Origin: JBBQKF01 sp038326615
Lineage (GTDB): Bacteria; Bacillota; Clostridia; Saccharofermentanales; UBA5734
Assembly (NCBI GenBank): GCA_038326615.1
Contig: JBBQKF010000005.1
Coordinates: 4,145 to 68,144, forward strand
Direction of reading: 5' to 3'
DNA: 64,000 nucleotides
This document shows, one piece after another, positions 17,880-27,189 of the stretch. The notes beneath the pieces are model-generated. The model worked only from the letters and a program-made list of their open reading frames with translations. It was not told the origin of the DNA and made no database searches. The stretch's first letter is position 1. Every line of letters begins with the position of its first letter. Position numbers and translations under genes: made by a program.

Positions 17880-18908
17880 TTAGAATGCTTCGCGCATATA
17901 TTGTTTTGCTATTTCTGCTGGTATTTTATTTCTTATGCATGTAAGAACAATATTGATATTTTTTGTCTGCATCTCTTTAACAACAAGATATGCAATGGCG
18001 ATTTCTGGACCAAAAAGAACTTTATTAGCTTCACGCATTAAGCTCATAAGATTATTATCGCAAATTCTGCCATATTCTGAGATTGAAATGCTATTTGCCG
18101 AGTCCGTCACAGATATAGCAATTTTTTCACATAAAGTCCCGTTAAATGCACTTCGAATTTCATCATTATCAGCATTATAAAGACTTACAAGTTTATTTAT
18201 ATTCACTTCACCACCTGGCACTAATGACTTCTGATATAGAGAAGGAGTCGCTTTTAATCCCCGCATGCGCAATAGAATTCCTAAGTTAGTGCTATCTGAC
18301 CTGAATGAACAATATTTTTTAAAAAAATCATTTCCCAAATATGTTGCAATTTCTTGCAATTTCTCGAAATATGCATTATCCATTATTCTATCTATTGAAC
18401 TTGCGTCAGATGTCGTTTGATATTCGCTTAGAGAATCTTTTATTGCATTTACAAAGTAATTTGCGAGTTCCCCATATCTTTGTTCTCTTATAATTTCAAT
18501 TAGCTTTTGTGGTTCGGTTATTGATGGGTGTATCAGAATTTTAAATATTTCTTTATCCCTAGTTTGATTCTCTGTTTTTGTAATATTTGTTTGTAGCAAT
18601 GATTTGATTATGACTTTTGCATTGTGAAATTCATGGATCAAAAGAAGTGCGTATATAAATTCTTTATCAGGAAGAAAAGAATTTATGATATCGTAACTAT
18701 CTGATAAGCTTCTTTGTATGCTATCTTCGGGATTATTAGACGCAGAGTATCCACATTCAACTAGAAACCTTGAAACATCATCTATGGTTGTTAGTTCAAA
18801 CAATCTCTGTGTTTTTTGAGAGTTAAGCAATTTTGTTTCAAGTGCTCTTACTCGCCCTGAGGTATATGCATAATCATAAGGATTTATTTTTTTAATATTA
18901 TCAGCCAT
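17880..18908 (-). CDS. atpC: V-type ATP synthase subunit C
   Basis: Funnel-shaped socket (homologue of eukaryotic subunit d) that joins the central stalk to the membrane ring. About 342 residues, helical, opening MADNIKKINPYDYAYTSGRVRALE, which is characteristic. The ATG at 18908 has GGAAGGCGG upstream. An in-frame ATG six codons earlier is less likely. It lies 24 bp before atpF in the operon. Confidence 0.92.
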   Translation of the reverse strand: MADNIKKINPYDYAYTSGRVRALETKLLNSQKTQRLFELTTIDDVSRFLVECGYSASNNPEDSIQRSLSDSYDIINSFLPDKEFIYALLLIHEFHNAKVIIKSLLQTNITKTENQTRDKEIFKILIHPSITEPQKLIEIIREQRYGELANYFVNAIKDSLSEYQTTSDASSIDRIMDNAYFEKLQEIATYLGNDFFKKYCSFRSDSTNLGILLRMRGLKATPSLYQKSLVPGGEVNINKLVSLYNADNDEIRSAFNGTLCEKIAISVTDSANSISISEYGRICDNNLMSLMREANKVLFGPEIAIAYLVVKEMQTKNINIVLTCIRNKIPAEIAKQYMREAF

Positions 18909-19041
18909 AAATCCGCCTTCCTGCATATTTTATAGTAATTTATTATGTCTTTTTTTATTACTGACTAATTCCAATAATTGCCTAGCTTTTTATGAATTAC
19001 TAACTTATGAATTCTTATAATAGACGAATTTCTATGAATTG

Positions 19042-19620
19042 CTAACTGAACAAAACATCAGAGGCAATTTCGTTTAACCTAGTTGAATATTGTTTTGCAA
19101 TCATTTCAAATGTCATATTTACCTCGATCGATTTTTGACTAATAATAAGACCACCAATAAATTCTCCTGGTACAGGATTAATTGAAACATGAACTGAAAG
19201 AAGCTTTATAAGTTCACTGCCTAATGCCAAATCCTCTACATTAAAAATTATTATATCGTTTTCTTTTGCATAAGATTCTAGTATTGAAAGATAAATTTCC
19301 ATTTTTTGGGTTTTGCTCAACTTGCCTAGTGAAATTACGGCCTGTTCAATAACTTCTTCAATTAACTTTTGTTTCATTGAGAGTATTATTTTACTTTTTT
19401 TTGCAAGGGTAAACGATTGTGTTCTAAGATTTATATTTTGTGTTTCTTCGGCTAATTTTATTTGTGCAATTTCGCTCAATTTTTGGATTTCATCTTTAGC
19501 GGCTTGATTAATATCAATAATTTTTGCATCCGCTAAATCCTGATATTCAAGAGCCTTGGCTATTGCTTCTTCTAAAATCTTGCCAGTAATTGCTTCAAGT
19601 CCATCCATTTTTATTGCCAT
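19042..19620 (-). CDS. atpE: V-type ATP synthase subunit E
   Basis: Peripheral stalk subunit. 192 residues: an N-terminal coiled coil (about 1-100, rich in Ala, Lys, Gln and Glu) followed by a globular head, the usual E-subunit layout. FIGGLIISQKSIEVNMTFEMI near residue 158 is the conserved C-terminal block. It pairs with subunit G as a heterodimer. It is separated from atpC by about 130 bp of AT-rich sequence with no gene. Confidence 0.9.
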   Translation of the reverse strand: MAIKMDGLEAITGKILEEAIAKALEYQDLADAKIIDINQAAKDEIQKLSEIAQIKLAEETQNINLRTQSFTLAKKSKIILSMKQKLIEEVIEQAVISLGKLSKTQKMEIYLSILESYAKENDIIIFNVEDLALGSELIKLLSVHVSINPVPGEFIGGLIISQKSIEVNMTFEMIAKQYSTRLNEIASDVLFS

Positions 19621-19682
19621 GATTTATTCATTTTAAAATCAAACAAACAAATCGTAATCCTTTCTTTTTGAAATACATGAAA

Positions 19683-20180
19683 TTATTTAATAGAAAAAAT
19701 TGCGAGTACTGATGCAAGAAGTGCAAAAATCGCATATGTTTCAACCATTGCGGCCATTACAATTGCTTTTCCTAGCTCATCAGGTCTTTTTGCAACTAGT
19801 GCGACTCCTGAAGCTGCAACTTTTCCTTGATAAATAGCGGAAAAATATCCTACTACCATAATAGGGATACATGCCGCAAAATACTGCCAGCCCTGTGCTG
19901 TCGTTATCGCTTTTATGCTGCCACTAATAAATCCGCCCTGTACCATAACTAGAAACCATGTGAGAATTCCATAAATCCCTTGTGTTCCAGGCAACGCCTG
20001 CAAAATAAGAAGTTTGCCGAATTTTGACGGATCTTCTGATACAACCCCTGCTGCCGCTTCTCCAACAAGCCCTACTCCTCTTGCAGATCCAATCCCTGCA
20101 ATTGCTGCAGCAAGTGCTGCCCCCAAAAATGCGATAACTGGTCCTGTGAATATTGATTCCATTGCCTTTACAAATTCCAT
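19683..20180 (-). CDS. atpK: V-type ATP synthase subunit K (membrane rotor ring), Na+-type site
   Basis: 165 residues, four hydrophobic helices in two related hairpins, the duplicated V-type proteolipid. The carboxylate is in METYAIFALL near residue 150. Residues matching the Enterococcus hirae NtpK Na+ site are present: PGTQG in helix 2 (Thr and Gln), Gln in YQGKVAASG in helix 3, and the Glu-Thr pair in helix 4. This points to Na+ rather than H+ coupling, by analogy only. AAGGAGG precedes the ATG. Confidence 0.95.
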   Translation of the reverse strand: MEFVKAMESIFTGPVIAFLGAALAAAIAGIGSARGVGLVGEAAAGVVSEDPSKFGKLLILQALPGTQGIYGILTWFLVMVQGGFISGSIKAITTAQGWQYFAACIPIMVVGYFSAIYQGKVAASGVALVAKRPDELGKAIVMAAMVETYAIFALLASVLAIFSIK

Positions 20181-20337
20181 TGTTCTCTCCTCCTTGTTAT
20201 TAATTTCTGTATTATAGAATGTTTTAAAAATTTAACATTCTTATATAAATTTTATGTTTTTTCTAATTTACCATTTGCCTATGTGATAATCGAATTTATT
20301 TTATATCAATAAATGCGTAATACCATTCGAAGATGAG

Positions 20338-22338
20338 CTATTGGATTTTGCTTGTTAACGCCTTTTCATTAGAAATCCTCTCTCCATTTTCAATTTCAAT
20401 AAATTTAGTTCTAAATAAAAGTGGATTCCACACTCTTCCACCTCCTTCGTAGAATTTCCCGAAAAATTCTACGTACTGCAAACGACTAGTATGAACATAA
20501 CAACCTAATGTACCAAGAGCAAGATTTAGTGTATGTCCTGCTAGCCCTGCAACGATAAAAAGCAATATCCCGAAAAAATTAAATCCCATTATGCTACCCA
20601 ATAGGTTAACAACCATTGCTATAACCCCAGTTGCTAAAGAAAGTGCAAGTATACGAGTATATGAAAGAATATCACTGAAATAGCCTGTTATATCATACAA
20701 TTTAATAATGCCTTGAAGTATTCTCATTATTGGGTTTTTGGTATCACGTGCCCCAAACAAAACAACTGTACCCACGCCTGCCAAAACTGCAACTTTACCT
20801 ATAGTTTCTAAAACATTATTCTTAAGAAAAATTCCTGCCATAAATGCGACTGCGCCTAGTAAAATGAAATACCATGAAAAAACATCAAACACTGCGTCTT
20901 TTATCTTGCCTGTTGCTATAAGAATGTATGCCTTTGCTCCCATTCCAGCAATAATATGCACTCCACCAAAAGCCATTGATAATGCCATTAGCTTTATTGG
21001 GTCATCTATGGGGTTAAACCATAATGCTGGAAAAGAAAATTTGCCAGAAGATATTACTGTTATAATATCTCCAAAAAACCCTCCAAATAAAATCCCCCAG
21101 GGTATTGCTAGTAGTCCTCCCTGAAAAAGAAACAAACACATTTTACGCAAACTCCCTTTTACATTAAATTTCCAGATTAAAAGAGCGCAACCGGCCGCAA
21201 GCAGCAAACCATATCCGGCATCACTTAGCATAAGGCTAAAAAAGAAAACAAAAAACGGTGCCATCAGTGGATTCGGATCGATATCATGGGTGGATGGCGT
21301 TGAAAACATTTCTGTAATTACTTCATAGGGTTTTACAAGAAAGTTATTCTTTAATAAAATAGGGTAATCATCTTCGTTTGTTGCCTTTTCGTGCAAAAAT
21401 GCAACACAGAATTTTCTCTTTAGCTCCTTGTCAATAAAACTTGAAAGTGATGATGGAGCATAGCCTTTCATTATAAACGTAGATTTTGTATCTCTTGTGA
21501 GATTAGATGCGTCAGTCTTTTGCATGACATAATGTGCATAATCAAACAGAATTTCAAATAATTCAATATTTTTCGAAATATCAATGCATGATTTTGTAAG
21601 AGAATCTATATTTTCGACAGCATGTGATAATTCGTTTTTGTATCTGTCAACTAGCTCCTTTGGAGTACCTTTAGTTTCACTTATTGTAAGTGGATAAAAG
21701 TTAAAAGATTTAACGATTTTCTTTGCTTTTTGTTCCTTTTCTTTATGAACAATTATTACAGTACAAATATTATTTTCTGACTCTGTAAACGAATCAATTA
21801 CAACTTCTTGCATGGAATCTTGAAGTTCAATTTTCATCGATTCAAATTCATCATTTTCGAGAAAAGATCCTAGCAATGTAATTGTATTTTTTGTTTCTAG
21901 TTTGTCAAATTGAAGATGTAAATTTTGCCATGGAGTCAGCTGATTTATTAATAGCTGTAACCTGACAATCGATGATTTGTGATTTGAAATTTCCAAAACC
22001 AAATTTTCGAGTCTTTTACCAAGCTCAAATATTTCCTCTTTGTTTGCAATTGCATCAATGAATTTCTGCTCATTAACACTGCGTTTTGTTACAAACATCG
22101 CCTTTTTCTCTTTGTAAAATCCAGATGAAATCTCAATTGCTGATTTCATTTCAACCTGAAGTTTCTGCGCATTACTGTACTCTGTATCACTTTTATCTGT
22201 ATCGAAACTTTCACTGATTAAGATTTCATCCGTTTTATGAAGTTCAACAACGCCTAAATTCATAAGAGATTGGACAACCTGTTCCTTCTCAGAATTCATT
22301 CCAATAACAGTGATTTTATCCATTTTAACGATGGGCAC
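20338..22338 (-). CDS. atpI: V-type ATP synthase subunit I
   Basis: Membrane stator subunit (homologue of eukaryotic subunit a) forming the ion half-channels. 666 residues: N-terminal cytoplasmic coiled-coil half (1-330), opening MPIVKMDKITVIGMNSEKEQ, then about seven membrane segments. The conserved ILSYTRILALSLATGVIA segment contains the essential arginine. The C-terminal motif LQYVEFFGKFYEGGGRVWNP is typical. It overlaps the 3' end of subunit G by 14 bases. Confidence 0.96.
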   Translation of the reverse strand: MPIVKMDKITVIGMNSEKEQVVQSLMNLGVVELHKTDEILISESFDTDKSDTEYSNAQKLQVEMKSAIEISSGFYKEKKAMFVTKRSVNEQKFIDAIANKEEIFELGKRLENLVLEISNHKSSIVRLQLLINQLTPWQNLHLQFDKLETKNTITLLGSFLENDEFESMKIELQDSMQEVVIDSFTESENNICTVIIVHKEKEQKAKKIVKSFNFYPLTISETKGTPKELVDRYKNELSHAVENIDSLTKSCIDISKNIELFEILFDYAHYVMQKTDASNLTRDTKSTFIMKGYAPSSLSSFIDKELKRKFCVAFLHEKATNEDDYPILLKNNFLVKPYEVITEMFSTPSTHDIDPNPLMAPFFVFFFSLMLSDAGYGLLLAAGCALLIWKFNVKGSLRKMCLFLFQGGLLAIPWGILFGGFFGDIITVISSGKFSFPALWFNPIDDPIKLMALSMAFGGVHIIAGMGAKAYILIATGKIKDAVFDVFSWYFILLGAVAFMAGIFLKNNVLETIGKVAVLAGVGTVVLFGARDTKNPIMRILQGIIKLYDITGYFSDILSYTRILALSLATGVIAMVVNLLGSIMGFNFFGILLFIVAGLAGHTLNLALGTLGCYVHTSRLQYVEFFGKFYEGGGRVWNPLLFRTKFIEIENGERISNEKALTSKIQ

Positions 22339-22648
22339 TAAACATCACAATCCCTTCGGCAACTTTAAGTATTGCTTCATCTTTTCTTTGGTCACAGTTG
22401 TTATAAATATCATCGGCTGCATTCAATGCATCAACTTCTGCAGACTTTAGGAATATTTCGGATTCAGAACTTTTTTGATCTATTATTCTCTTGTTCTCAA
22501 TGATTATTTCAAGTTTGTAATTTTCTATATCTTTCTTTGCACTTGACTTTGCAGATTCAATTCGTTCTTTCTGGGTAGCTTGTGCTTGCTTAATAATTTC
22601 ATCAGCACTTAGCTCTGAGTCTTCAATTATTTTAAAATAATCTGTCAT
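22325..22648 (-). CDS. atpH: V-type ATP synthase subunit G/H (peripheral stalk)
   Basis: 107-residue, almost wholly coiled-coil protein (rich in Ala, Lys, Glu, Ser and Ile) at the head of the V-ATPase operon, where the peripheral-stalk partner of subunit E is normally encoded. The sequence itself is low in signature motifs, so the call rests on position, size and coiled-coil character. The naming (G, H or NtpF) differs between species. The ABC permease gene lies 43 bp upstream in the same direction. Confidence 0.85.
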   Translation of the reverse strand: MTDYFKIIEDSELSADEIIKQAQATQKERIESAKSSAKKDIENYKLEIIIENKRIIDQKSSESEIFLKSAEVDALNAADDIYNNCDQRKDEAILKVAEGIVMFSAHR

Positions 22649-22690
22649 CCGTCCAAATCCTTCCTTGGTGTTGCTTTAAACAACCTCTCT

Positions 22691-24391
22691 CTAGGCAGCT
22701 AGCTGTAACATTGTCTTATTAACAATTTTGTTAATTATTATTGCACAAATGAGTGAAAGGAGCAAGGGGATAATTATAATAAGTATTGCAGATATCACAA
22801 AATTCATAGGAACTAGGAGAATCAAAGCTACCATAAGTCCAATCATTATCGTTGCTGTTAAAATCCCATAAAGAATATTCATATTTTGTTTGACAGCCTT
22901 TTGCTCATTGTCCCATTTGATTTTGGGCATATATAAATCGAAGATAATTCCTGAAATGTTAGGAAATAATATAGCTCCAGGAAGCACTAAAACACACAGT
23001 AAAACAAACCACCATGGGGGCATAAGGAAAACAACAAGTAATATAAGGGCAAGGATGGCACCTATTGAACTAATAAAAACGCCAACTGAAATTTTCGCCC
23101 AAATCTGATCCTTATATGTCATTGGAATAATTTTCATAAGGTAAGCGCAGTTTCCTTCTCTGGAAATCGCGCTCTCAGAAATACCGTTCGTACCGCATAC
23201 AAATACTGTGTAACCAAAAAGCCCTAGAAGCACGTAAACTGCAATTTTCATATTGCCGGTAAAAAGCGTTGGCACAACCAAATCCTTTATCTTGGAAATG
23301 TTAAAATCCCCAGCAGATTGATTTATGAATAGCGGAAATAGAAGAATAATCGGCATCAAAAAATTCATTAGTACATTATTAACAAAGAAAATAGGAGTTC
23401 TAAACAGCACTTTAAGATCTTTTTTAGCATAAGTCAAAAAAGCATTACCGCTTGCTGTCGACTCCTCGAATTCAGCTTTTGTAAGTATTTTGCCTTTTGA
23501 GGCAGAAGCCGCTATTCCAATAACCCCTTTAAGGTATATGAGGTTACCTGCAACATACAAAACAATTACCGAAACTGCTGTTGTAACCAGAAATACTATC
23601 ATCATAAAAAATGAATCCAGACCTTCTGGTTTTGTTAATGCATAATTTGCAAAATAAGTTCCAGGGAAAATGCTTGAGGATATTCTTGTAAGTTTATCTA
23701 CACCATCTGTCAGTATTTTTGAAAAGTCACTCGATGCTGATTTCGCGAGAATAGCTTGGATTCCAAAGCTGAACCCAAATCCAACAAAAACTGCGAAGAC
23801 ACTTGCTATAAGTGTGAATCTGTCTTTGTTCCTTGCAGCAGGAGAAAATCGCATTATAAGCATTATTATCAAAGAAGCCATTATCAACGGTATGATCGGC
23901 AAAAGTGATATTGTTATTATCATATAAATGTAAAAAAGAATTCCTTCTTTGTTTAAAACACCATATGTTATCATAGCAGGGGTTAACAAGGCGAATACCA
24001 CCAGATATTCATAAATGAGAGTAACAATAAACTTAGAAACCAATAACTGTCCGGGTGTCAAAGGTAGCGGAAGAAGTTTTTCTATGTCACTAGAAAAATA
24101 AAATACGCTCATTACATATAAAAGGCCAAAGAAGAAACTCAAAAATGCAATCACACTAATCGCAATTCCAAGAACAAGCGACTGTAAGCCTAAGGGTTTT
24201 AAAAAATCAAAACTGCTAGATACATATAGAACTGCAAGTCCACCCATATAAAGTGCTGCAAAAACAAGTATGACCATAGTGCCGGCGCCACTAATTCGCC
24301 TCTTCTTTTTTTTCTTAGCACGATCGCCTGCAAGTGATGCAAGTCCGTTTCCTTTTAGCATTGCTTTAACTAATAAAATTATATTTTTCAC
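22691..24391 (-). CDS. ABC transporter permease (ABC-2 type exporter)
   Basis: 566-residue membrane protein with about twelve hydrophobic segments and a basic stretch near the N-terminus (KKKKKRR). No binding-protein-dependent EAA motif is present, so an export or membrane-remodelling role is likelier than import. The start is GTG with GGAGG seven bases upstream. It lies 22 bp after its ATPase and just before the V-ATPase operon. Substrate unknown. Confidence 0.85.
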   Translation of the reverse strand: MKNIILLVKAMLKGNGLASLAGDRAKKKKKRRISGAGTMVILVFAALYMGGLAVLYVSSSFDFLKPLGLQSLVLGIAISVIAFLSFFFGLLYVMSVFYFSSDIEKLLPLPLTPGQLLVSKFIVTLIYEYLVVFALLTPAMITYGVLNKEGILFYIYMIITISLLPIIPLIMASLIIMLIMRFSPAARNKDRFTLIASVFAVFVGFGFSFGIQAILAKSASSDFSKILTDGVDKLTRISSSIFPGTYFANYALTKPEGLDSFFMMIVFLVTTAVSVIVLYVAGNLIYLKGVIGIAASASKGKILTKAEFEESTASGNAFLTYAKKDLKVLFRTPIFFVNNVLMNFLMPIILLFPLFINQSAGDFNISKIKDLVVPTLFTGNMKIAVYVLLGLFGYTVFVCGTNGISESAISREGNCAYLMKIIPMTYKDQIWAKISVGVFISSIGAILALILLVVFLMPPWWFVLLCVLVLPGAILFPNISGIIFDLYMPKIKWDNEQKAVKQNMNILYGILTATIMIGLMVALILLVPMNFVISAILIIIIPLLLSLICAIIINKIVNKTMLQLAA

Positions 24392-24413
24392 GAAAACCTC
24401 CGGTCATTTGTAA

Positions 24414-25142
24414 TTACTCTTGATCGCTAGTCATATCAAGGAACATTGCTTCTAGTGACTCCTTTGAATGGAATTGTTCGCGCATCTGGGCAATCGTACC
24501 GATAAAGAGTATCTGCCCCTTGTCAACAATTGCAATTCTGTCGCAAACTTTCTCAGCAACATCTAAAACATGTGTCGAGAAAAAAACGGTTTTACCACTA
24601 TCTGCATGGTTACGCATCATTTCCTTAAGCTCGAAAGAAGATTTCGGATCAAGCCCTGTCATCGGTTCATCAAGTATCCAAACATCAGGATTATGAATCA
24701 ACGCACCCATAATCAGCAATTTTTGCCTCATACCATGAGAAAAACTTTGAATTCTGTCGCCAAGTGACGCTTCAAGTCCAAATCTTGCGGCTAGTGATGT
24801 TATCCTTTCTTTTCGGATATCCGAAGGTACATCATAAAGATCTCCCATGAATTTCAGATACTCTATCCCTTTAAGTCTCGGGAAAATATTTGGATCGTCA
24901 GGAACAAATCCAAAACTTTTCTTAGCCAAAATAGGATTTTTCAAAATATCATGCCCACTAACAAGAATTGACCCTTCATCTTGTGAAAGAATTCCGGTAA
25001 TCATCTTAATCGTTGTTGTCTTCCCCGCTCCATTTGGTCCTAAAAACCCAAATATTTCGCCATTATTGATCTGCATCGAAATATTGTCAACAGCTTTTGT
25101 TTTCCCATTGTAACTTTTTGATACATTTAAAATCTCTATCAT
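24414..25142 (-). CDS. ABC transporter ATP-binding protein
   Basis: 242-residue ATPase with Walker A GPNGAGKTTT, signature-like FSHGMRQKL, Walker B VWILDEPMTGLDP and switch His in FFSTHVLD. The C-terminal portion resembles the multidrug or lantibiotic-exporter type ATPases (CcmA/NatA class). The start at 25142 is fixed by GGAGG six bases upstream of ATG. It pairs with the permease downstream. A tandem repeat array precedes the gene. Confidence 0.93.
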   Translation of the reverse strand: MIEILNVSKSYNGKTKAVDNISMQINNGEIFGFLGPNGAGKTTTIKMITGILSQDEGSILVSGHDILKNPILAKKSFGFVPDDPNIFPRLKGIEYLKFMGDLYDVPSDIRKERITSLAARFGLEASLGDRIQSFSHGMRQKLLIMGALIHNPDVWILDEPMTGLDPKSSFELKEMMRNHADSGKTVFFSTHVLDVAEKVCDRIAIVDKGQILFIGTIAQMREQFHSKESLEAMFLDMTSDQE

Positions 25143-25168
25143 ATTATCCTCCAAGAATTTAATGTTTT

Positions 25169-25241
25169 ATTCTATTCTATTCGATTCTATTCGATTCTGT
25201 TCTATTCTATTCGATTCTATTCGATTCTATTCGATTCTATT
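25169..25241. repeat. pentamer/decamer tandem array upstream of the ABC operon
   Basis: About seven copies of a 10-bp TCTATTCGAT unit, with TCTATTCTAT variants, directly before the ABC ATPase gene (27 bases from its start). A single further copy-like sequence occurs near 25320. The array occupies the place where a promoter would be expected. Confidence 0.9.
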
Positions 25242-25383
25242 AGTAATTTCCTTATTTTTTTATTTCATTTATCCTAATGTATTATTTACTCTATCAAATA
25301 TTTTTTATCTTCCGTCATATTCTATCGAATAGAATTCCAAAAGCTTTAATAAATATCCAATTGCATTTAACACAACTATTAAT

Positions 25384-25998
25384 TTATTTATTTTTAATAC
25401 ATTTTAAAATCCAATACCCGCCCTCACGCGCAATAACTTCGCAATTACCAAAAATCACATTCAATTTATCAACACTTGAGGGAGCACCCTGCTTTTTTTG
25501 AATAACAACATATAGAACACCACAAGTATTAAGATGATTGTACGAACCCTCATAAAATTCAAAAACAACTTTCTTCCCTGCGCGAATTGGCGGGTTGGTA
25601 AGAATAACATCAAAATCCTCTTTAATATTAGCAAACCCATCAGAAATGATTATATTTGCATAATTGACAAGATTTGCTTTTGCATTACTACCCGCAAGAT
25701 TTGTAGCTCTCTCATTAATGTCCGCCATAGTAATTGATACCGGAGGGAAAGCACGTTTCAACACAATGCCGACAGGCCCATACCCACATCCCAAATCAAG
25801 AATCGAATATTCCTTAAGTCCTCTTAAAGTAAGGTCGCTAATAGAAGTATCAAGCAACAATTTTGTACCAAAATCAAGTTGGGATTTAGAAAATACCCCA
25901 CTATCTGTTGTAAATATAAAATCAATCCCTTTCATTCTGAATGAGATTTCTTTTGGTTTGCTTTCAGTTTCAGGTTTTGCATCATAATAATGTGACAT
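25384..25998 (-). CDS. class I SAM-dependent methyltransferase (RsmC/YbxB-like)
   Basis: About 204 residues. SAM-binding motif ILDLGCGYGPVGI near residue 65 and catalytic NPPIRAGK near 135 match the RsmC-like family that methylates guanines in 16S rRNA. The single-domain YbxB form is common in Firmicutes. NPPI rather than NPPY separates it from PrmC. I prefer the ATG at 25998 to a GTG four codons upstream. Stands alone between the ABC operon and queT. Confidence 0.85.
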   Translation of the reverse strand: MSHYYDAKPETESKPKEISFRMKGIDFIFTTDSGVFSKSQLDFGTKLLLDTSISDLTLRGLKEYSILDLGCGYGPVGIVLKRAFPPVSITMADINERATNLAGSNAKANLVNYANIIISDGFANIKEDFDVILTNPPIRAGKKVVFEFYEGSYNHLNTCGVLYVVIQKKQGAPSSVDKLNVIFGNCEVIAREGGYWILKCIKNK

Positions 25999-26276
25999 TG
26001 TTCTTCTCACTTTACAAATTTAATATTTAACTTTTTCTTAAAATTATTATTCTTCTTATTATTATTATTATATTAGCTAACGAACCAAATTTCTAGACTT
26101 TAATACATACTTTATTGCACAACACTATATTTTTATTAGTTGCTCATACCCTATTCATTTATAGTATTTAACTTTCTATTGATTCATTTTGCCATTTGCT
26201 AATTTCATTTATTGTTGAAATTATTTTTGTTATTTTTTTATTTTTGTTTTTTTAAAAAATTTTACTAATTTAAGAA

Positions 26277-26813
26277 TTACAAACCCTCGTCACTTCTGAA
26301 AATACGGGTCTTTTTCATGGCAAGATATAAAGGAATTCCCAGTGCGTAAATTACAACAAATTCGCCTAACATTACCGAACCAATTGTTATTGCAAGAACC
26401 AGTGGCAGACTTGTTGCCATATTTCTTATCTCAGGAACAACTAAAGGTAAATATCCACCAACAATTATACCATTAAATATAACCGACGGAAGTGGTAGAA
26501 GAAATATTTTAATTTTCTTGAATTTTTCTGACAATTTCTGACTCATCCAATATGTTAGAATTGCCGCAAGAAGTGTTGCAATACTACCAAACGCAATATC
26601 AACAATTCCAAGTCCTCCATATAAATTTGCAATAATGCACCCGATGAATAATCCCGGAATGCCAGCAGGTGTAAGGGCGCTGATAAGCATGAAACTTTCG
26701 GATATACGAAATTGTACAAGTCCGAAACTGATAGGAGCAAACGCAATTGTTAAAACCGCGTATGCAGCAGCAATAAGTGCTGCTTGTGTCATTTGTTTTG
26801 TGGTAAATCTCAT
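26277..26813 (-). CDS. queT: QueT family queuosine-precursor transporter
   Basis: Membrane protein of 178 residues with about five hydrophobic segments. The family opening, TTKQMTQAALIAAAYAVLT, and the FRISESFMLISALTPAG block are clear. QueT proteins act as substrate-binding S components for import of preQ1 or related deazaguanines through the shared ECF module. The minus-strand leader has a GTTTGT/ACAAAC hairpin just before the GAAGAAGG ribosome site, but I could not match a known preQ1 riboswitch. No tRNA-queuosine genes are adjacent. Confidence 0.9.
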   Translation of the reverse strand: MRFTTKQMTQAALIAAAYAVLTIAFAPISFGLVQFRISESFMLISALTPAGIPGLFIGCIIANLYGGLGIVDIAFGSIATLLAAILTYWMSQKLSEKFKKIKIFLLPLPSVIFNGIIVGGYLPLVVPEIRNMATSLPLVLAITIGSVMLGEFVVIYALGIPLYLAMKKTRIFRSDEGL

Positions 26814-26954
26814 TTTTCCTTCTTCCCGTTTGTTAGGTATACAAACATCCTTTAAATAGAAGTTTTCTTAATTGCTAAATATGCAAAGGAAAACCTTGAT
26901 TATTATAACAGACTTATTTGCATTATAAAATAGTCACTAATTTGTTTTTACCAC

Positions 26955-27035
26955 GGGGACTTAGAACCATGGTTATTTACCACAGGGACAGGAACCACGG
27001 TTAAATTTTTGTTTTAACCATGGTTCTAAGTCCCC
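26955..27035. repeat. palindromic repeat element with perfect 21-bp arms
   Basis: GGGGACTTAGAACCATGGTT (26955-26974, continuing one base) is perfectly mirrored at 27015-27035. Between the arms, 26985-27003 holds a variant (GGGACAGGAACCACGGTT). A further copy in opposite orientation is at 37781-37800. This looks like a dispersed palindromic element. It occupies most of the 376-bp gap between queT and hsdR; the rest holds the 27081 hairpin and AT-rich sequence. Confidence 0.9.
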
Positions 27036-27080
27036 GAAAGAAATGAAAGAAAGTCCCCGAAAGAACTGGCGCCGAAAGAA

Positions 27081-27116
27081 AATAGCGCGTCGAATTTTAA
27101 ATTTCGACGCGCTATT
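27081..27116 (-). terminator. hairpin at the end of the hsd operon
   Basis: Perfect 14-bp arms AATAGCGCGTCGAA / TTCGACGCGCTATT around an eight-base loop. It lies 74 bases after the hsdR stop and is followed on the minus strand by TTTTCTTTC. Two related hairpins occur at 34627 and 36429. Confidence 0.7.
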
Positions 27117-27189
27117 ACAACTTCGTGAATCATTTGTTTATGATATTTTACTTTAACTGAATTAGTTTTATTTTTACTAATAAATTTCT

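Noticed and set aside
25384..25998. Methyltransferase as the missing PrmC
   Set aside because: The catalytic motif is NPPI and the single-domain layout matches RsmC-like enzymes. PrmC has NPPY and an N-terminal helical domain.
26814..26940. Possible preQ1 riboswitch upstream of queT
   Set aside because: A small hairpin exists, but the conserved preQ1-I or preQ1-II core could not be found.
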